Assembly (NCBI RefSeq): GCF_902703175.1
Contig: NZ_CACRYJ010000058.1
Coordinates: forward strand, 62,001 to 126,000
Direction of reading: 5' to 3'
Origin: Occultella aeris
GTDB lineage: Bacteria; Actinomycetota; Actinomycetes; Actinomycetales; Beutenbergiaceae
DNA length: 64,000 bases
The translations under genes were made by a program, and so were the position numbers. Of the stretch, positions 18,089 through 27,312 are shown one piece after another; positions within the stretch are counted from its first letter, which is position 1, and each line of letters opens with the position of its first letter. The notes below the pieces were generated by a model. It was not told where the DNA came from and searched no databases. It saw only the letters and a program-made list of their open reading frames with translations.

Positions 18089-19264
18089 GTGTCGAAGCCG
18101 ATAACAGCGTCCCGCCGATCGCGTCGGACGCACCACCAAGCGCAGGTGCTGGATCTTCTCCGAGTGCGTGGGAGCGCCAGTCGAGCCCAGATCGCCGAGG
18201 GCACCGCACTGTCCCGCGCGACGATCTCGGAGATCACCGCCGAGCTTCGAGACGCCGGGCTCGTCGTCCTCGCGCAGGCGCCCGCCGGCAGCACGCGAGT
18301 GGGACGCACTCCGGAGCATCTGACCCTGAATCCGGCGACGGGTGTGATCGTCGGCGTGGAGTTCAGTCACACGCGGGTGACGGTCGTGGCATGCGACATC
18401 ACCCACCGTGTGCTGGGCTCGCGGATGCTGGACCACGGCAAGGAAGAACCATGGGAGCAGCGCTTCACGACTGCGACCGACTTCGTCGGCCAACTCGTCT
18501 CCACCGGCGCGGCCTCGTTCCCGCTGCGAGCCATCGGTGTCGGCGTCCCGGGGGTGATCTCGGGGCGCGCGCAGGTGCTGGCCGCACTTGAGCAGCGACT
18601 GACGGAGCACTACCGAGTTCCGATCCGCACGGAGAACAACGCACGCCTCGCCGGGCTCGCCGAGTTCTCCTGGGGAGCCGGGCAAGACATGCGCGATCTC
18701 ATCTACATGCGCCTGTCCGAGGGCGTCGGCGGCCTGCTGATCATCGATGACGAGCCGCGCCTGGGTAATACCGGGTCCGCCGGCGAGTTCGGTCACGTCT
18801 GCCTCGACCCGAACGGTCCGGTGTGCCGGTGTTCGAACCGCGGGTGCCTGGAGGCGTACGTCGGGATGGGAGCCGTGCTTCGCCGAGCGGGAGCAGCATC
18901 CGTCGAAGATCTGGTGGATGCGCTGGATCGTTCCGAGTCTCGGGCACATGCGGTCATCGCAGACGCAGGCGCACGCATCGGCCTGGTGCTGGCGAACGCC
19001 TGCAGCATTCTCGACCTGTCTTCGATCGTTCTCGGCGGCGCACTCTCGGAGGCCGGTGAGTATCTCGTGCGCTCCGTGCGGCAGACGATCGTGCGCCACG
19101 TGAACGCGGGCATCGCGGAGAACCTGAAGATCCAGGTCGCGCAGCTCGGCAGTCTCGACGGCGCGCTGGGCAGCGTCGCACTGGTGCTGCGCGACCGCAC
19201 GATCCCGGTCGGCGCTCGCACGACATCCGCGACCGCACGAGATGAGAGGGGTCGAACGGCGTGA
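18089..19264 (+). CDS. ROK-family transcriptional regulator (NagC/XylR type)
   Basis: Sugar-responsive repressor of 391 residues. An N-terminal winged helix (about 12-65; AQVLDLLRVRGSASRAQIAE, then SRATISEITAELRDAGLV) is fused to a sugar-kinase-like ROK domain. The ROK zinc-site motif is intact: GEFGHVCLDPNGPVC followed by CRCSNRGCLEAY. The ATP-site-like N-terminal segment of the kinase fold is degenerate, as in regulators. The GTG at 18089 is preferred, giving a start just before the HTH at a normal family length; the ATG at 18062 lies in the operator dyad. It overlaps the following sulfatase by four bases (GTGA), so regulator and operon are translated together, as in autoregulated actinobacterial sugar operons. 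The effector is presumably a sugar freed from the glycan. Confidence 0.87.
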   Translation: MSKPITASRRSRRTHHQAQVLDLLRVRGSASRAQIAEGTALSRATISEITAELRDAGLVVLAQAPAGSTRVGRTPEHLTLNPATGVIVGVEFSHTRVTVVACDITHRVLGSRMLDHGKEEPWEQRFTTATDFVGQLVSTGAASFPLRAIGVGVPGVISGRAQVLAALEQRLTEHYRVPIRTENNARLAGLAEFSWGAGQDMRDLIYMRLSEGVGGLLIIDDEPRLGNTGSAGEFGHVCLDPNGPVCRCSNRGCLEAYVGMGAVLRRAGAASVEDLVDALDRSESRAHAVIADAGARIGLVLANACSILDLSSIVLGGALSEAGEYLVRSVRQTIVRHVNAGIAENLKIQVAQLGSLDGALGSVALVLRDRTIPVGARTTSATARDERGRTA

Positions 19265-20745
19265 CGGCGAACATCCTCTTCTTCCTCACCGATCAGCACC
19301 GAACCGACACGCTGGGTTGCTACGGCAACGGCCTCGTCTCGACCCAGGCCCTGGACGCGATCGCCGAGGAGGGCACGACGTTCCGACGCTTCTACACGCC
19401 GACGGCGATCTGCACCCCCGCCCGCGCGAGTCTTCTGACCGGGGCCGCACCGTTCCGGCACCAGTTGCTGGCGAACTACGAGCGCAATGTGGGCTATCGC
19501 GACGAACTCGCCGACGATCAGTTCACGTTCAGCAGGGCGCTGCGCGAGGCTGACTACAACGTCGGACTGATCGGCAAGTGGCACGTGGGGCTGCATCGCA
19601 CCCAGCATGACTACGGCTTCGACGGAATCCCGATGCACGGCTGGCACAACCCGGTGGACCACGCGGAGTACGTCGCGTATCTCGACGAGAACGACCTGCC
19701 GCCGTATGCGCTCACCGACGAGATTCGCGGTACCTTTCCCAACGGCACGCCGGGCAATCTGCTCGCGGCCCGCCTGGACCAGCCGCTCGAGGCCACGTTC
19801 GAGTACTTCCTCGCCGAGCGTGCGATCGGCCTGCTGCGCAGCTACGCGGCCGAACACACGGCCGAAGGCAAGCCGTTCTTCCTGGCGACCCACTTCTTCG
19901 GCCCTCACCTGCCCTACAACATTCCCTCGCACTACTTCGATATGTACGACCCCGAGGCGATCACCCTGCCGAAGTCGGTGGCCGAGACCTTCGCGAACAA
20001 GCCGCCGGTGCAGGCGAACTATTCCGCGCACTGGACTTTCGACACGCTTTCGACGGCGACGTCGAAGAAACTCATCGCGGCCTACTGGGGCTACGTCACG
20101 ATGATCGATGAACAGATCGGCCGCATCATCGCGGTCGCGAAGGAGCTCGGCGTCTACGACGACTCCGCGGTGTTCTTCAGCGCCGACCACGGCGAGTTCA
20201 CGGGTGCGCACCGGCTTCACGACAAGGGGCCCGCGGCCTACGAGGACATCTACCGCGTTCCCGGCGTCGTTCGCCTACCCGGCGGCCACGAGCCGCAGGT
20301 CACGGATCGCTTCGCGTCGCTGCTCGATCTCACGGCGACGATCCTCGACGTTGCCGGGCTGGACAGCGCCCAGGCTGTCGACGGCACGAGCCTCGCACCC
20401 CTCGTCCGAGGCGAGCAGCCGCCTTGGCGCGACGATCTCGTGCTCGAGTTCCATGGGCATCACTTCCCCTATCCCCAGCGCATGCTCATCACCGACCGAT
20501 ACAAGATCGTCGTCAATCCCGAGTCGGTCAACGAGCTGTATGACCTCGTCGATGACCCCGACGAGTTGCAGAACCGTTACGCACATCCCGAACTCGCACA
20601 GGTTCGCACCGGCCTGCTCCAGCGGCTCTACACGCAGCTGCGGGAGCGGGGCGACAACTTCTACCACTGGATGGCGTCGATGTACCCCGTCGGAGAGAAG
20701 GACTACGACGTCTCGCTCAGTTCCTTCGACGACGTGCAGCGCTGA
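19261..20745 (+). CDS. Type I (formylglycine) sulfatase, apparently cytoplasmic
   Basis: Alkaline-phosphatase-superfamily sulfatase of 494 residues. The activation motif is CTPAR (C51-x-P-x-R55, then ASLLTG), so C51 should be converted to formylglycine by an FGE encoded outside this window. Calcium ligands appear in FFLTDQH (D11) and SADHGEFTGAH (near 300). The C-terminal VLEFHGHHFPYPQRMLITDRYK region fits the family. The N-terminus (MTANILFFLTDQH) runs straight into the fold with no signal peptide, so it should act in the cytoplasm on imported sulfated sugar. Its GTG start overlaps the ROK stop, and the importer genes follow after 22 bases. The substrate is unknown. Confidence 0.87.
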   Translation: MTANILFFLTDQHRTDTLGCYGNGLVSTQALDAIAEEGTTFRRFYTPTAICTPARASLLTGAAPFRHQLLANYERNVGYRDELADDQFTFSRALREADYNVGLIGKWHVGLHRTQHDYGFDGIPMHGWHNPVDHAEYVAYLDENDLPPYALTDEIRGTFPNGTPGNLLAARLDQPLEATFEYFLAERAIGLLRSYAAEHTAEGKPFFLATHFFGPHLPYNIPSHYFDMYDPEAITLPKSVAETFANKPPVQANYSAHWTFDTLSTATSKKLIAAYWGYVTMIDEQIGRIIAVAKELGVYDDSAVFFSADHGEFTGAHRLHDKGPAAYEDIYRVPGVVRLPGGHEPQVTDRFASLLDLTATILDVAGLDSAQAVDGTSLAPLVRGEQPPWRDDLVLEFHGHHFPYPQRMLITDRYKIVVNPESVNELYDLVDDPDELQNRYAHPELAQVRTGLLQRLYTQLRERGDNFYHWMASMYPVGEKDYDVSLSSFDDVQR

Positions 20746-20767
20746 ACCGCTCAGAACTGGAGATGGC

Positions 20768-22282
20768 ATGAACAAGAAGGCAGACAACGGCGTCGGGTCC
20801 CGGATGGGGACCGTGCCGGGCGCAGCATTCGCGATCAACCGCCGGGGATTCCTCGGAACCGTCGGCGCCGGCAGCCTGGGGGCGCTGCTCGCCGCGTGCA
20901 CGGGTGGCGGACAGTCGTCCGACGCGCAGAGCGCCGATGACGGCGTCCTCCAGTGGTGGGACCAGTTCCGCCCCCTGACGAGCATGCTCGAGACCAGCCT
21001 GTTCGAACCGTACACGGCGGCCAACTCGGGCATCACGATCGAGCGTCGGCAGATGGATCCTCCGGACCTGGGGCAGGCGCTCCAGGTGGCTCGGCGTAGC
21101 AACCAGATGCCGGACGTTCATTCCCTCGCAGGTCTGGAGGCGACACCTGCCGCGCTCGTCAGCGAGGACTGGTTCCAGCCCATCGGCGGCCAGGCCGATT
21201 TTGAGAGCACCGAGATCGCCGACCAGTTGTTCGATGGCCTGCACCGGTTCGACGGGGAGATCTACTCCGTTCCGCTGTTCTCCGGTCGTTTCCACGAAGC
21301 GACGCCGTGGGTCAACACCGAACTGCTCGGCCAGGCTGGCATCGACCCCGCACAGAGTCCGGCGACTTGGGACGAGCTGCGGGCCACAGCCCAACAGATC
21401 ACCGACAAGGCGGGCGTTCCCGGGCTCCTTGTGCCGACGAAGGAGGTCCCGTACCTCACGGCGCTCGTCAACCGGCTGGCGCAGAGCGCCGGAGCGCCCG
21501 GCGGCATCGACTGGACGACCGGGGCGTATGTGTTCAACTCCCAGCCGTTCATCGACGCGCTGGAGTTCCTGGTCTCGCTCCAGCAGGACGGGGTGGTCCA
21601 CCCGTCATCGGCATCGATGGGCGCCCGGGACGCTCGCGCGCGGTGGGCGGCGGGCGAAGCCGCCATCTACCCGTGGGGACCGTGGATCATCGGCGGGCTC
21701 ATGGTGGACGAGCCCGAGGCCGTCGAGCGAGGGATCGACGCCTGGCAGCTGCCCTGCCCGGAGACGACCCGCAACGTTATCCACAGCGGTCCCGGTGCCG
21801 GAGTGTTCTGGGTCAGCAACGAGTCGCAGCAGCCCCAGATCGCTGCGGAACTGTTGCTGCAGATGAGTTCCCGGGAGTTCCAGGCGCAGCTGGCGAGCGC
21901 GATGGACCAGCCACCCGCACTCATCGACGTCGTCGCGGAAGCCGACGTGCACCCTGCCTACGCTCGCAACATCGCCTACATGTCCGAGGACGTCCGCATC
22001 AGCCCGGTCCCCGAGACCGGCAACCCCTCGACCTGGCGCGTGGCCGCTGAGTCACAGGACATCCATCCGAACCTCGGCGAGATCGCGCAGGCGATCCTCA
22101 CCGGCAGCAGCAGCGACATCAGGGGCGAGCTGACGACGTTCAACGACGCGATGAGCGCCGAGCGTGACCGGGCCATCGCCGCAGTCGCCGACGAGGGTGC
22201 CGAGGTGAGCATCCAGGACTGGGTGTTCGCCAACTGGGACGCGAGCCAGGACTACGACCAAGCCGCCTACGCGGCCCGATGA
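20768..22282 (+). CDS. Lipoprotein sugar-binding protein of a CUT1 ABC importer
   Basis: Extracellular solute-binding protein family 1, 504 residues. The signal combines a twin-arginine-like NRRGFL (near 24) with a lipobox LLAAC (Cys near 41), then a Gly/Ser/Asp-rich tether, so it is a membrane-anchored lipoprotein possibly exported by Tat. The body shows the family pattern, including IYPWGPWIIGG in the C-terminal lobe and a YARNIAYMSEDVRISP region. The start at 20768 follows GGAGAT. The frame is open for 660 bases upstream but that is shadow of the sulfatase gene. The two permease genes follow directly. From context it should bind sulfated oligosaccharides with arabinose; this is inference. 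Confidence 0.88.
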   Translation: MNKKADNGVGSRMGTVPGAAFAINRRGFLGTVGAGSLGALLAACTGGGQSSDAQSADDGVLQWWDQFRPLTSMLETSLFEPYTAANSGITIERRQMDPPDLGQALQVARRSNQMPDVHSLAGLEATPAALVSEDWFQPIGGQADFESTEIADQLFDGLHRFDGEIYSVPLFSGRFHEATPWVNTELLGQAGIDPAQSPATWDELRATAQQITDKAGVPGLLVPTKEVPYLTALVNRLAQSAGAPGGIDWTTGAYVFNSQPFIDALEFLVSLQQDGVVHPSSASMGARDARARWAAGEAAIYPWGPWIIGGLMVDEPEAVERGIDAWQLPCPETTRNVIHSGPGAGVFWVSNESQQPQIAAELLLQMSSREFQAQLASAMDQPPALIDVVAEADVHPAYARNIAYMSEDVRISPVPETGNPSTWRVAAESQDIHPNLGEIAQAILTGSSSDIRGELTTFNDAMSAERDRAIAAVADEGAEVSIQDWVFANWDASQDYDQAAYAAR

Positions 22283-22286
22283 CTCC

Positions 22287-23261
22287 ATGACGATCACGAC
22301 GTCCGCCCCCGCGCCTGCGGTCAGCTCAACGACTGCGAAGGGATCCACTCGCCCCGGCCTGGTGCGCCGCCTGCGGCGGGACTGGTGGATCTACCTCTTC
22401 CTGCTCCCGACGCTGCTGGGATACGGCGCGTACACCGTGTACCCGCTGGTCGCGTCATGGTGGTACGCGTTCCTCGACTGGCCTGGTTTCGCCATGACGG
22501 GCACGTTCACCGGGCTCGACAACTTCCGGCAGTTGTTGTCCGATGATCTGTTCTGGAACGCGTTCAGGAAGTCGCTGCTCTTCCTCGTGGTGGCCGTGCC
22601 CGCGCGGGTGGGCCTGGCGCTGCTGCTCGCGCTGTGGCTGAACAGCAGGAAGACACCGTTCCAGGGGTTCTTCCGAACTCTGTTCTTCCTTCCGGTCGTC
22701 ACCACGAGCGCGATCATCGGCATCGTCTTCACGCTGCTGCTGGACGCCAACGGTCCCATCAGCCTTGCCCTGGTCTGGGCAGGGATCACGGACTCCCCCA
22801 CGAATCTCGTGGCCAGCGCCGGTACCTCTCTCTACGCGGGTATCGCCGTCTGGGTATGGAAGTGGCTCGGTATCACGATGATCTACTGGCTGGCGGCCCT
22901 GCAGACCATTCCGCAGGATGTGCACGAGGCCGCGATGCTCGACGGAGCGAATGCGCGCAAGGAGTTCTGGCACGTCACGTTGCCGCTGTTGGTGCCCTTC
23001 CTGGTGATCATCACCCTCATCGACACCGTCGGAGCGCTCAACGTCTTCGACCTGATGCAGACGCTCACAGGCGGCGGCCCGTCCTTCTCCTCGGAGGTGA
23101 TCGAGATCTTCATCTACCGGACGGCCTTCGCGGCAACGGTTCCCCAGCTCGGCTACGCCTCCGCCGCAGCGGTGCTCTTCGGGCTCCTGACGATGGTCCT
23201 CGCGGTCGTCCAGGCCGTCGGGGTTCGGTGGGCGCGCCGGCAGCCGAAGGGCGTCGCGTGA
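22287..23261 (+). CDS. CUT1 ABC sugar importer permease 1
   Basis: A 324-residue MalF/UgpA-type permease with six predicted membrane helices (first about 32-52, last about 290-312). The ATPase-docking EAA loop reads EAAMLDGANARKEFWHVTLP (near 211-230). It begins 4 bases after the binding-protein stop and overlaps the second permease by four bases (GTGA). No ATPase gene is in the cluster; in Actinobacteria a shared MsiK-type ATPase usually serves such importers. Confidence 0.9.
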   Translation: MTITTSAPAPAVSSTTAKGSTRPGLVRRLRRDWWIYLFLLPTLLGYGAYTVYPLVASWWYAFLDWPGFAMTGTFTGLDNFRQLLSDDLFWNAFRKSLLFLVVAVPARVGLALLLALWLNSRKTPFQGFFRTLFFLPVVTTSAIIGIVFTLLLDANGPISLALVWAGITDSPTNLVASAGTSLYAGIAVWVWKWLGITMIYWLAALQTIPQDVHEAAMLDGANARKEFWHVTLPLLVPFLVIITLIDTVGALNVFDLMQTLTGGGPSFSSEVIEIFIYRTAFAATVPQLGYASAAAVLFGLLTMVLAVVQAVGVRWARRQPKGVA

Positions 23262-24160
23262 GCGCGCCCGCCGCGACCCGACCCGAATCTGCGACCGATG
23301 CGCCCACCTCGCGCCGCGGTCCCCGACGCCGGCGGAACGTGCGTCCGGCCCGGGTTCTCGCCGCTGTCGCGCTACTCGTGCTGGCGCTCGTGTGGATCTA
23401 CCCGTTCCTCTGGCTGGTCTCGGCGTCCCTCAAGCACTCCTCTGAGATCTTCGGCAGCGGGTTCGATCTTGTTCCTGATGAGTTCGTCTGGGAGAACTAC
23501 GCGAAGGCCTGGATCGAAGCCGGCTTCGCCTCGTACTTCGTGAACACGGTACTGATCACGGCCGGAACGGTGCTCCTGGTGGTCATCCGCAGCGCCCTCG
23601 CCGGCTACGTGCTGGGCAGGTTCGCCTTCGCCGGCAAGAAGCTGCTCATCGGGGTCTTCCTGGTCACGTTCTTCCTCCCCGAGGGCTACACGATCATTCC
23701 CGTCACGCAACTGACCGACCAGCTCGGCCTGCTCAACACCCACGCGGGTGTGATCCTGGGCCTGGGCGCCGGCGGTCAGGTCGCTGCCACGCTGCTGTAC
23801 GCCGGCTACTTCCGGGGGCTGCCCAAGGAGCTCGAGGAGAGCGCCCGGCTCGACGGCGCCGGTCAGTTCCGGACGTTCTTCCAGGTGATGCTGCCCCTGG
23901 CATGGCCGATCACCGCAACCGTGGTGATCCTGACGTTCCTGTTCGCCTGGAACGCCTACCTCCTGCCGTTGGTGTTCACCCTCAGCGAGCCGGACCTGCG
24001 CACGCTGGCGATCGGCATGACGGTGTTCGTCGGAGAGTACGGGCAGGACTGGTCAGGAATGGCAGCCGCCGCCGTCATCTCGCTGGTCCCGGTGATGCTC
24101 GTGTTCGTCGTGCTGCAGCGCAAGTTCGTCGACAGCGTCGCCGGAGCAGTGAAGCAGTGA
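23258..24160 (+). CDS. CUT1 ABC sugar importer permease 2
   Basis: A 300-residue MalG/UgpE-type permease with six helices. The EAA-loop equivalent is ELEESARLDGAGQFRTFFQV (near 195-214). The basic N-terminus (RRGPRRRRNVRP) precedes the first helix. The GTG at 23258 overlaps the previous stop by four bases, the standard arrangement for paired permeases; the long open frame upstream is shadow. Pairs with permease 1 and the lipoprotein to import the glycan fragments processed by the following enzymes. Confidence 0.9.
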   Translation: MSAPAATRPESATDAPTSRRGPRRRRNVRPARVLAAVALLVLALVWIYPFLWLVSASLKHSSEIFGSGFDLVPDEFVWENYAKAWIEAGFASYFVNTVLITAGTVLLVVIRSALAGYVLGRFAFAGKKLLIGVFLVTFFLPEGYTIIPVTQLTDQLGLLNTHAGVILGLGAGGQVAATLLYAGYFRGLPKELEESARLDGAGQFRTFFQVMLPLAWPITATVVILTFLFAWNAYLLPLVFTLSEPDLRTLAIGMTVFVGEYGQDWSGMAAAAVISLVPVMLVFVVLQRKFVDSVAGAVKQ

Positions 24161-24189
24161 CGGCCACACAAGGAACGGAGCCCTTCGGA

Positions 24190-25839
24190 ATGTCCAACGC
24201 CCATGGCCCAACCGGCCGCGAAGCCCGAGTCACGGTCGATACCTCACGACCGCTCGGGAGGATCAGCGGCGACGTCTACGGCCACTTCCTCGAATCCGCG
24301 TTCTTCGGGAACATCGAGGGCGGTGTGTTCGACGAGGGATCTGCGCTGTCCGTCAGCGAACCGGGACTGCTGAACGGCATTCGCCGCGACGTGGCGGATC
24401 TGGTCCGAGACCTTGCTCCCGGCCCGATCCGCTGGCCAGGAGGCAACTTCACGTCCGGCTACCGCTGGGAGGACGGAATCGGCCCGCGGGACGACCGCCC
24501 GACGCGCCTCGACCTCGCCTGGGGCGACACCGAGACCAACCGCTTCGGTACCGATGAGTTCCTCGCCTGGTCCGAGGAGGTCGGCGCCGACCCGTATCTG
24601 GTCCACTCCTGCCGGGACGTCGACGAGGCGGTGCGGTGGGTCGAGTACACCAACTCCACCAGCGACACCACCCTCACCCGGATGCGCAGGAAGAACGGGC
24701 GGAACGAAGCCTGGAAGGTCCGGTACTGGGGCGTCGGCAACGAAGTCTACGGACCGTGGCAGATGGGGCACCGGTCGGCAGAGCAGTACGCCGCCGCCGC
24801 TCGCGAGCACGCCCGCTTCATGCGGCTCGTCGACCCCGACCTCAAGCTCATCGGGGTCGGGATCCCTTGGGACCAGGAGTCCTGGACCCGTACTCTCCTC
24901 GAGCAGGCCGGGCAGTACTTCGACTACCTCTCGCTGCACCTCTACGGCGCGACCACCCACCTGTGGACCGGTGACGACTACGAGAACACCGTTGCGCAGT
25001 CGCTGTACTTCGAGCAGGAGATCAACACCTACTCGCATCTGGTGACGACACTCGCTCAGCGCAGCGGCCTGGACACTCCACCGCAGCTCGCCCTCGACGA
25101 GTGGACGATGCGCCACCTCGAGCCCACCGCATGGCCCGACCCGCTCGCGGGTGACGACGGCGCGATCGCAGCCCGCGACACGGGCGGTGTCGACGGCTGG
25201 CCGTCCGGGCTCCGGGTGAACCGGTGGAGCCCACGCACCATGGGTGATGCGCTGTTCAGCGCAGGGGTCTTCCACGCCATCCACCGCACCGCGGGCCACG
25301 CCACGCCGGTCACGATGGCGAACCCGGTCAACCTCGTCAACGCGAACGGACTCGTCGTGGCACGGCCGGGTGGCGCATTCGGCTCGGCGCTCTATCACGT
25401 CTGGCACCTGTACGGGCGCCACCTGGGGCGCACCGTACTGCCCGCCGAGGTCGACGGTCCCTCACGCACCGCGCCGGTGCCGCTCGGGGACAATCGTGAG
25501 CCGTCCGGTCAGCTCAGGGCCGCGACCATGACCGTGCCCTACATCGACGTCTCGGCCACCCGCGCCGACGACGGCACGGTGCGTCTCGCCGTCATCAACC
25601 GGCACCGCGACGAGCCCATCCGGCTGCACCCGGTGTTCGACGGCCGGACCGATGGCACACCCCGTTCGGCGAGGCTGCTCGCCATCGGCGCGGACGCCGA
25701 GGTCACCGCTGCGAACAGCCTCGCGGAGCCGGATGTCGTCGGCGTCCGGGACCTGGGCAGGGTTGAGGCCGTCGACGGCGGCTGGCTCATCTCGCCGCAC
25801 TCCGTGAACGTCCTCACGTTCGATCTCAGTGGCCGCTGA
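24190..25839 (+). CDS. GH51 alpha-L-arabinofuranosidase-like enzyme, cytoplasmic
   Basis: Glycoside hydrolase family 51 retaining enzyme of 549 residues that removes terminal alpha-L-arabinofuranosyl units. A (beta/alpha)8 barrel is followed by a C-terminal beta-sandwich. The acid/base is E185 in YWGVGNEVYGPWQMGH and the nucleophile E304 in LALDEWTM. Substrate-site landmarks include GDVYGHFLESAFFGNIEGGV and PIRWPGGNFTSGYRW. No signal peptide is present, so it acts on imported oligosaccharides. The ATG at 24190 has GGAG nine bases upstream; a GTG at 24157 overlapping the permease stop is a possible alternative start. It ends one base before the second sulfatase ATG. Some GH51 members are endoglucanases, but the GNE and DEW contexts fit arabinofuranosidases. 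Confidence 0.87.
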   Translation: MSNAHGPTGREARVTVDTSRPLGRISGDVYGHFLESAFFGNIEGGVFDEGSALSVSEPGLLNGIRRDVADLVRDLAPGPIRWPGGNFTSGYRWEDGIGPRDDRPTRLDLAWGDTETNRFGTDEFLAWSEEVGADPYLVHSCRDVDEAVRWVEYTNSTSDTTLTRMRRKNGRNEAWKVRYWGVGNEVYGPWQMGHRSAEQYAAAAREHARFMRLVDPDLKLIGVGIPWDQESWTRTLLEQAGQYFDYLSLHLYGATTHLWTGDDYENTVAQSLYFEQEINTYSHLVTTLAQRSGLDTPPQLALDEWTMRHLEPTAWPDPLAGDDGAIAARDTGGVDGWPSGLRVNRWSPRTMGDALFSAGVFHAIHRTAGHATPVTMANPVNLVNANGLVVARPGGAFGSALYHVWHLYGRHLGRTVLPAEVDGPSRTAPVPLGDNREPSGQLRAATMTVPYIDVSATRADDGTVRLAVINRHRDEPIRLHPVFDGRTDGTPRSARLLAIGADAEVTAANSLAEPDVVGVRDLGRVEAVDGGWLISPHSVNVLTFDLSGR

Positions 25840-25840
25840 C

Positions 25841-27271
25841 ATGCAGCGTCCGAACATCCTGCTCATCAGCACCGACCAGCAGCGGTTCGACATGGTCGGC
25901 GCGTACGGCAATACGGCAGTGTCGACGCCGAACCTCGATCGACTCGCCGAGCAAGGCGTCCTCTTCGAGAACTGCTACGTCCAGAACCCCGTCTGCGCGC
26001 CCTCGCGCGCGAGCCTGATGACGGGACGGCACGTGTCCGCGCACGGCCTCCATGCGAACGGCGTCGACCTGGCAGCCCACGAGGAGCTGTTCTCCAAACG
26101 CCTTGCCGACGCGGGTTACGACTGCGGGCTGGTCGGCAAGTTGCATCTCGGCGCCTGCTTCGGCGGTCGCGCCGAGCCGCGCCTCGATGACGGCTTCCGT
26201 GTGTTCCGCTGGGCGCACGACCCCTACCCCGGGTCGCCGACGAACGCCTACCACCAGTGGTTGCAGGGGCGGCACCCGGACCTGTACTCGGATACGCTGC
26301 AGCAGCCCAGGTTGTTCGACAGCATGCCGACCCACGCGCACTACAGCCACTGGATCGGCGAGGAGACGATCGATTTCCTTCGCTCGTCACGGGATCGTGA
26401 CAAGCCGTTCTTCTTCGTTGCGAACTTCTTCGACCCGCACCACGGATTCGGTGCGCCGGAGGAGTACATACGTCGCTACGACGACGTGGACCTGCCGCCG
26501 GTCGTCACGCGCGACGGCGAGCTCGACAGCAAGCCGCCGATCCAAACCGAAGCCTCCCAGCGGTCATACGGTGGGCACGCTCCCGGGTACACCTCCTACA
26601 GTCCCGAGGCGCTGCAGGAGGTGCGCAAGGCCTACTACGCGATGGTCTCTCTCGTCGACGACGAGGTGGGCCGCGTCCTCGACGCCCTCGCGGACGAGGG
26701 CCTCGCCGACAACACCGTCGTCGTCTTCACCAGCGACCACGGCGAGATGCTGGGCGACCACCAACTCATGCTCAAGGGACCGTTCATGTACGAGTGCGCG
26801 GTGCGCGTGCCGCTCATCGTCCGGTGGCCCGGTATCGCTTCGCCGGGTGCGCGCCGCAGCGAGCTCGTGCAGTGGGTCGATCTCGCACCGACGTTCCTTC
26901 AGGCGGCCGGCCTTCCGGTGCCGCCGGCGATCCAAGGTGCGAGTCTCGAAGGGCTGATCCGCGGAGGCGACCCCGACTGGCGCGACTGGGCCATGTGTCA
27001 GTACCGCGACAGCGGGCACCCCTACGACCCGCCGGTGCATGTGACGATGCTGCGCCACGACCGTTGGAAGCTCGTGGTCCACCACGGCCGGCCCGCGACC
27101 GCGCGCGCGTACACCGGCGAGCTCTACGACCTCCAGGCAGACCCGGACGAACTCACGAACCTGTGGGATGACGAGGCGTATCGATCGACTCGTGGCGCCC
27201 TGCAGGAGAAGCTCATCGACGTCCTGGTCGCAACCGAGGACCGGAGCAATCCCCGGCTTGCCCACTGGTGA
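25841..27271 (+). CDS. Type I (formylglycine) sulfatase, second copy, apparently cytoplasmic
   Basis: A 476-residue sulfatase with the motif CAPSR (C52, R56, then ASLMTG). Metal-binding segments are ISTDQQ (D12) and TSDHGEMLGDH (near 295). The N-terminus (MQRPNILLISTDQQ) has no signal peptide. It is clearly diverged from the first sulfatase of the cluster (different lengths, inserts and C-termini), so the two probably remove sulfate from different positions or sugars. The ATG at 25841 lies one base after the GH51 stop, and an in-frame GTG at 25829 overlaps GH51. No good ribosome site exists, consistent with translational coupling. The GH43 gene follows after 41 bases. Confidence 0.87.
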   Translation: MQRPNILLISTDQQRFDMVGAYGNTAVSTPNLDRLAEQGVLFENCYVQNPVCAPSRASLMTGRHVSAHGLHANGVDLAAHEELFSKRLADAGYDCGLVGKLHLGACFGGRAEPRLDDGFRVFRWAHDPYPGSPTNAYHQWLQGRHPDLYSDTLQQPRLFDSMPTHAHYSHWIGEETIDFLRSSRDRDKPFFFVANFFDPHHGFGAPEEYIRRYDDVDLPPVVTRDGELDSKPPIQTEASQRSYGGHAPGYTSYSPEALQEVRKAYYAMVSLVDDEVGRVLDALADEGLADNTVVVFTSDHGEMLGDHQLMLKGPFMYECAVRVPLIVRWPGIASPGARRSELVQWVDLAPTFLQAAGLPVPPAIQGASLEGLIRGGDPDWRDWAMCQYRDSGHPYDPPVHVTMLRHDRWKLVVHHGRPATARAYTGELYDLQADPDELTNLWDDEAYRSTRGALQEKLIDVLVATEDRSNPRLAHW

Positions 27272-27312
27272 CCCCCTCGGGCCCCATGACAACCTCACGA
27301 CAGGGAAGTGCC

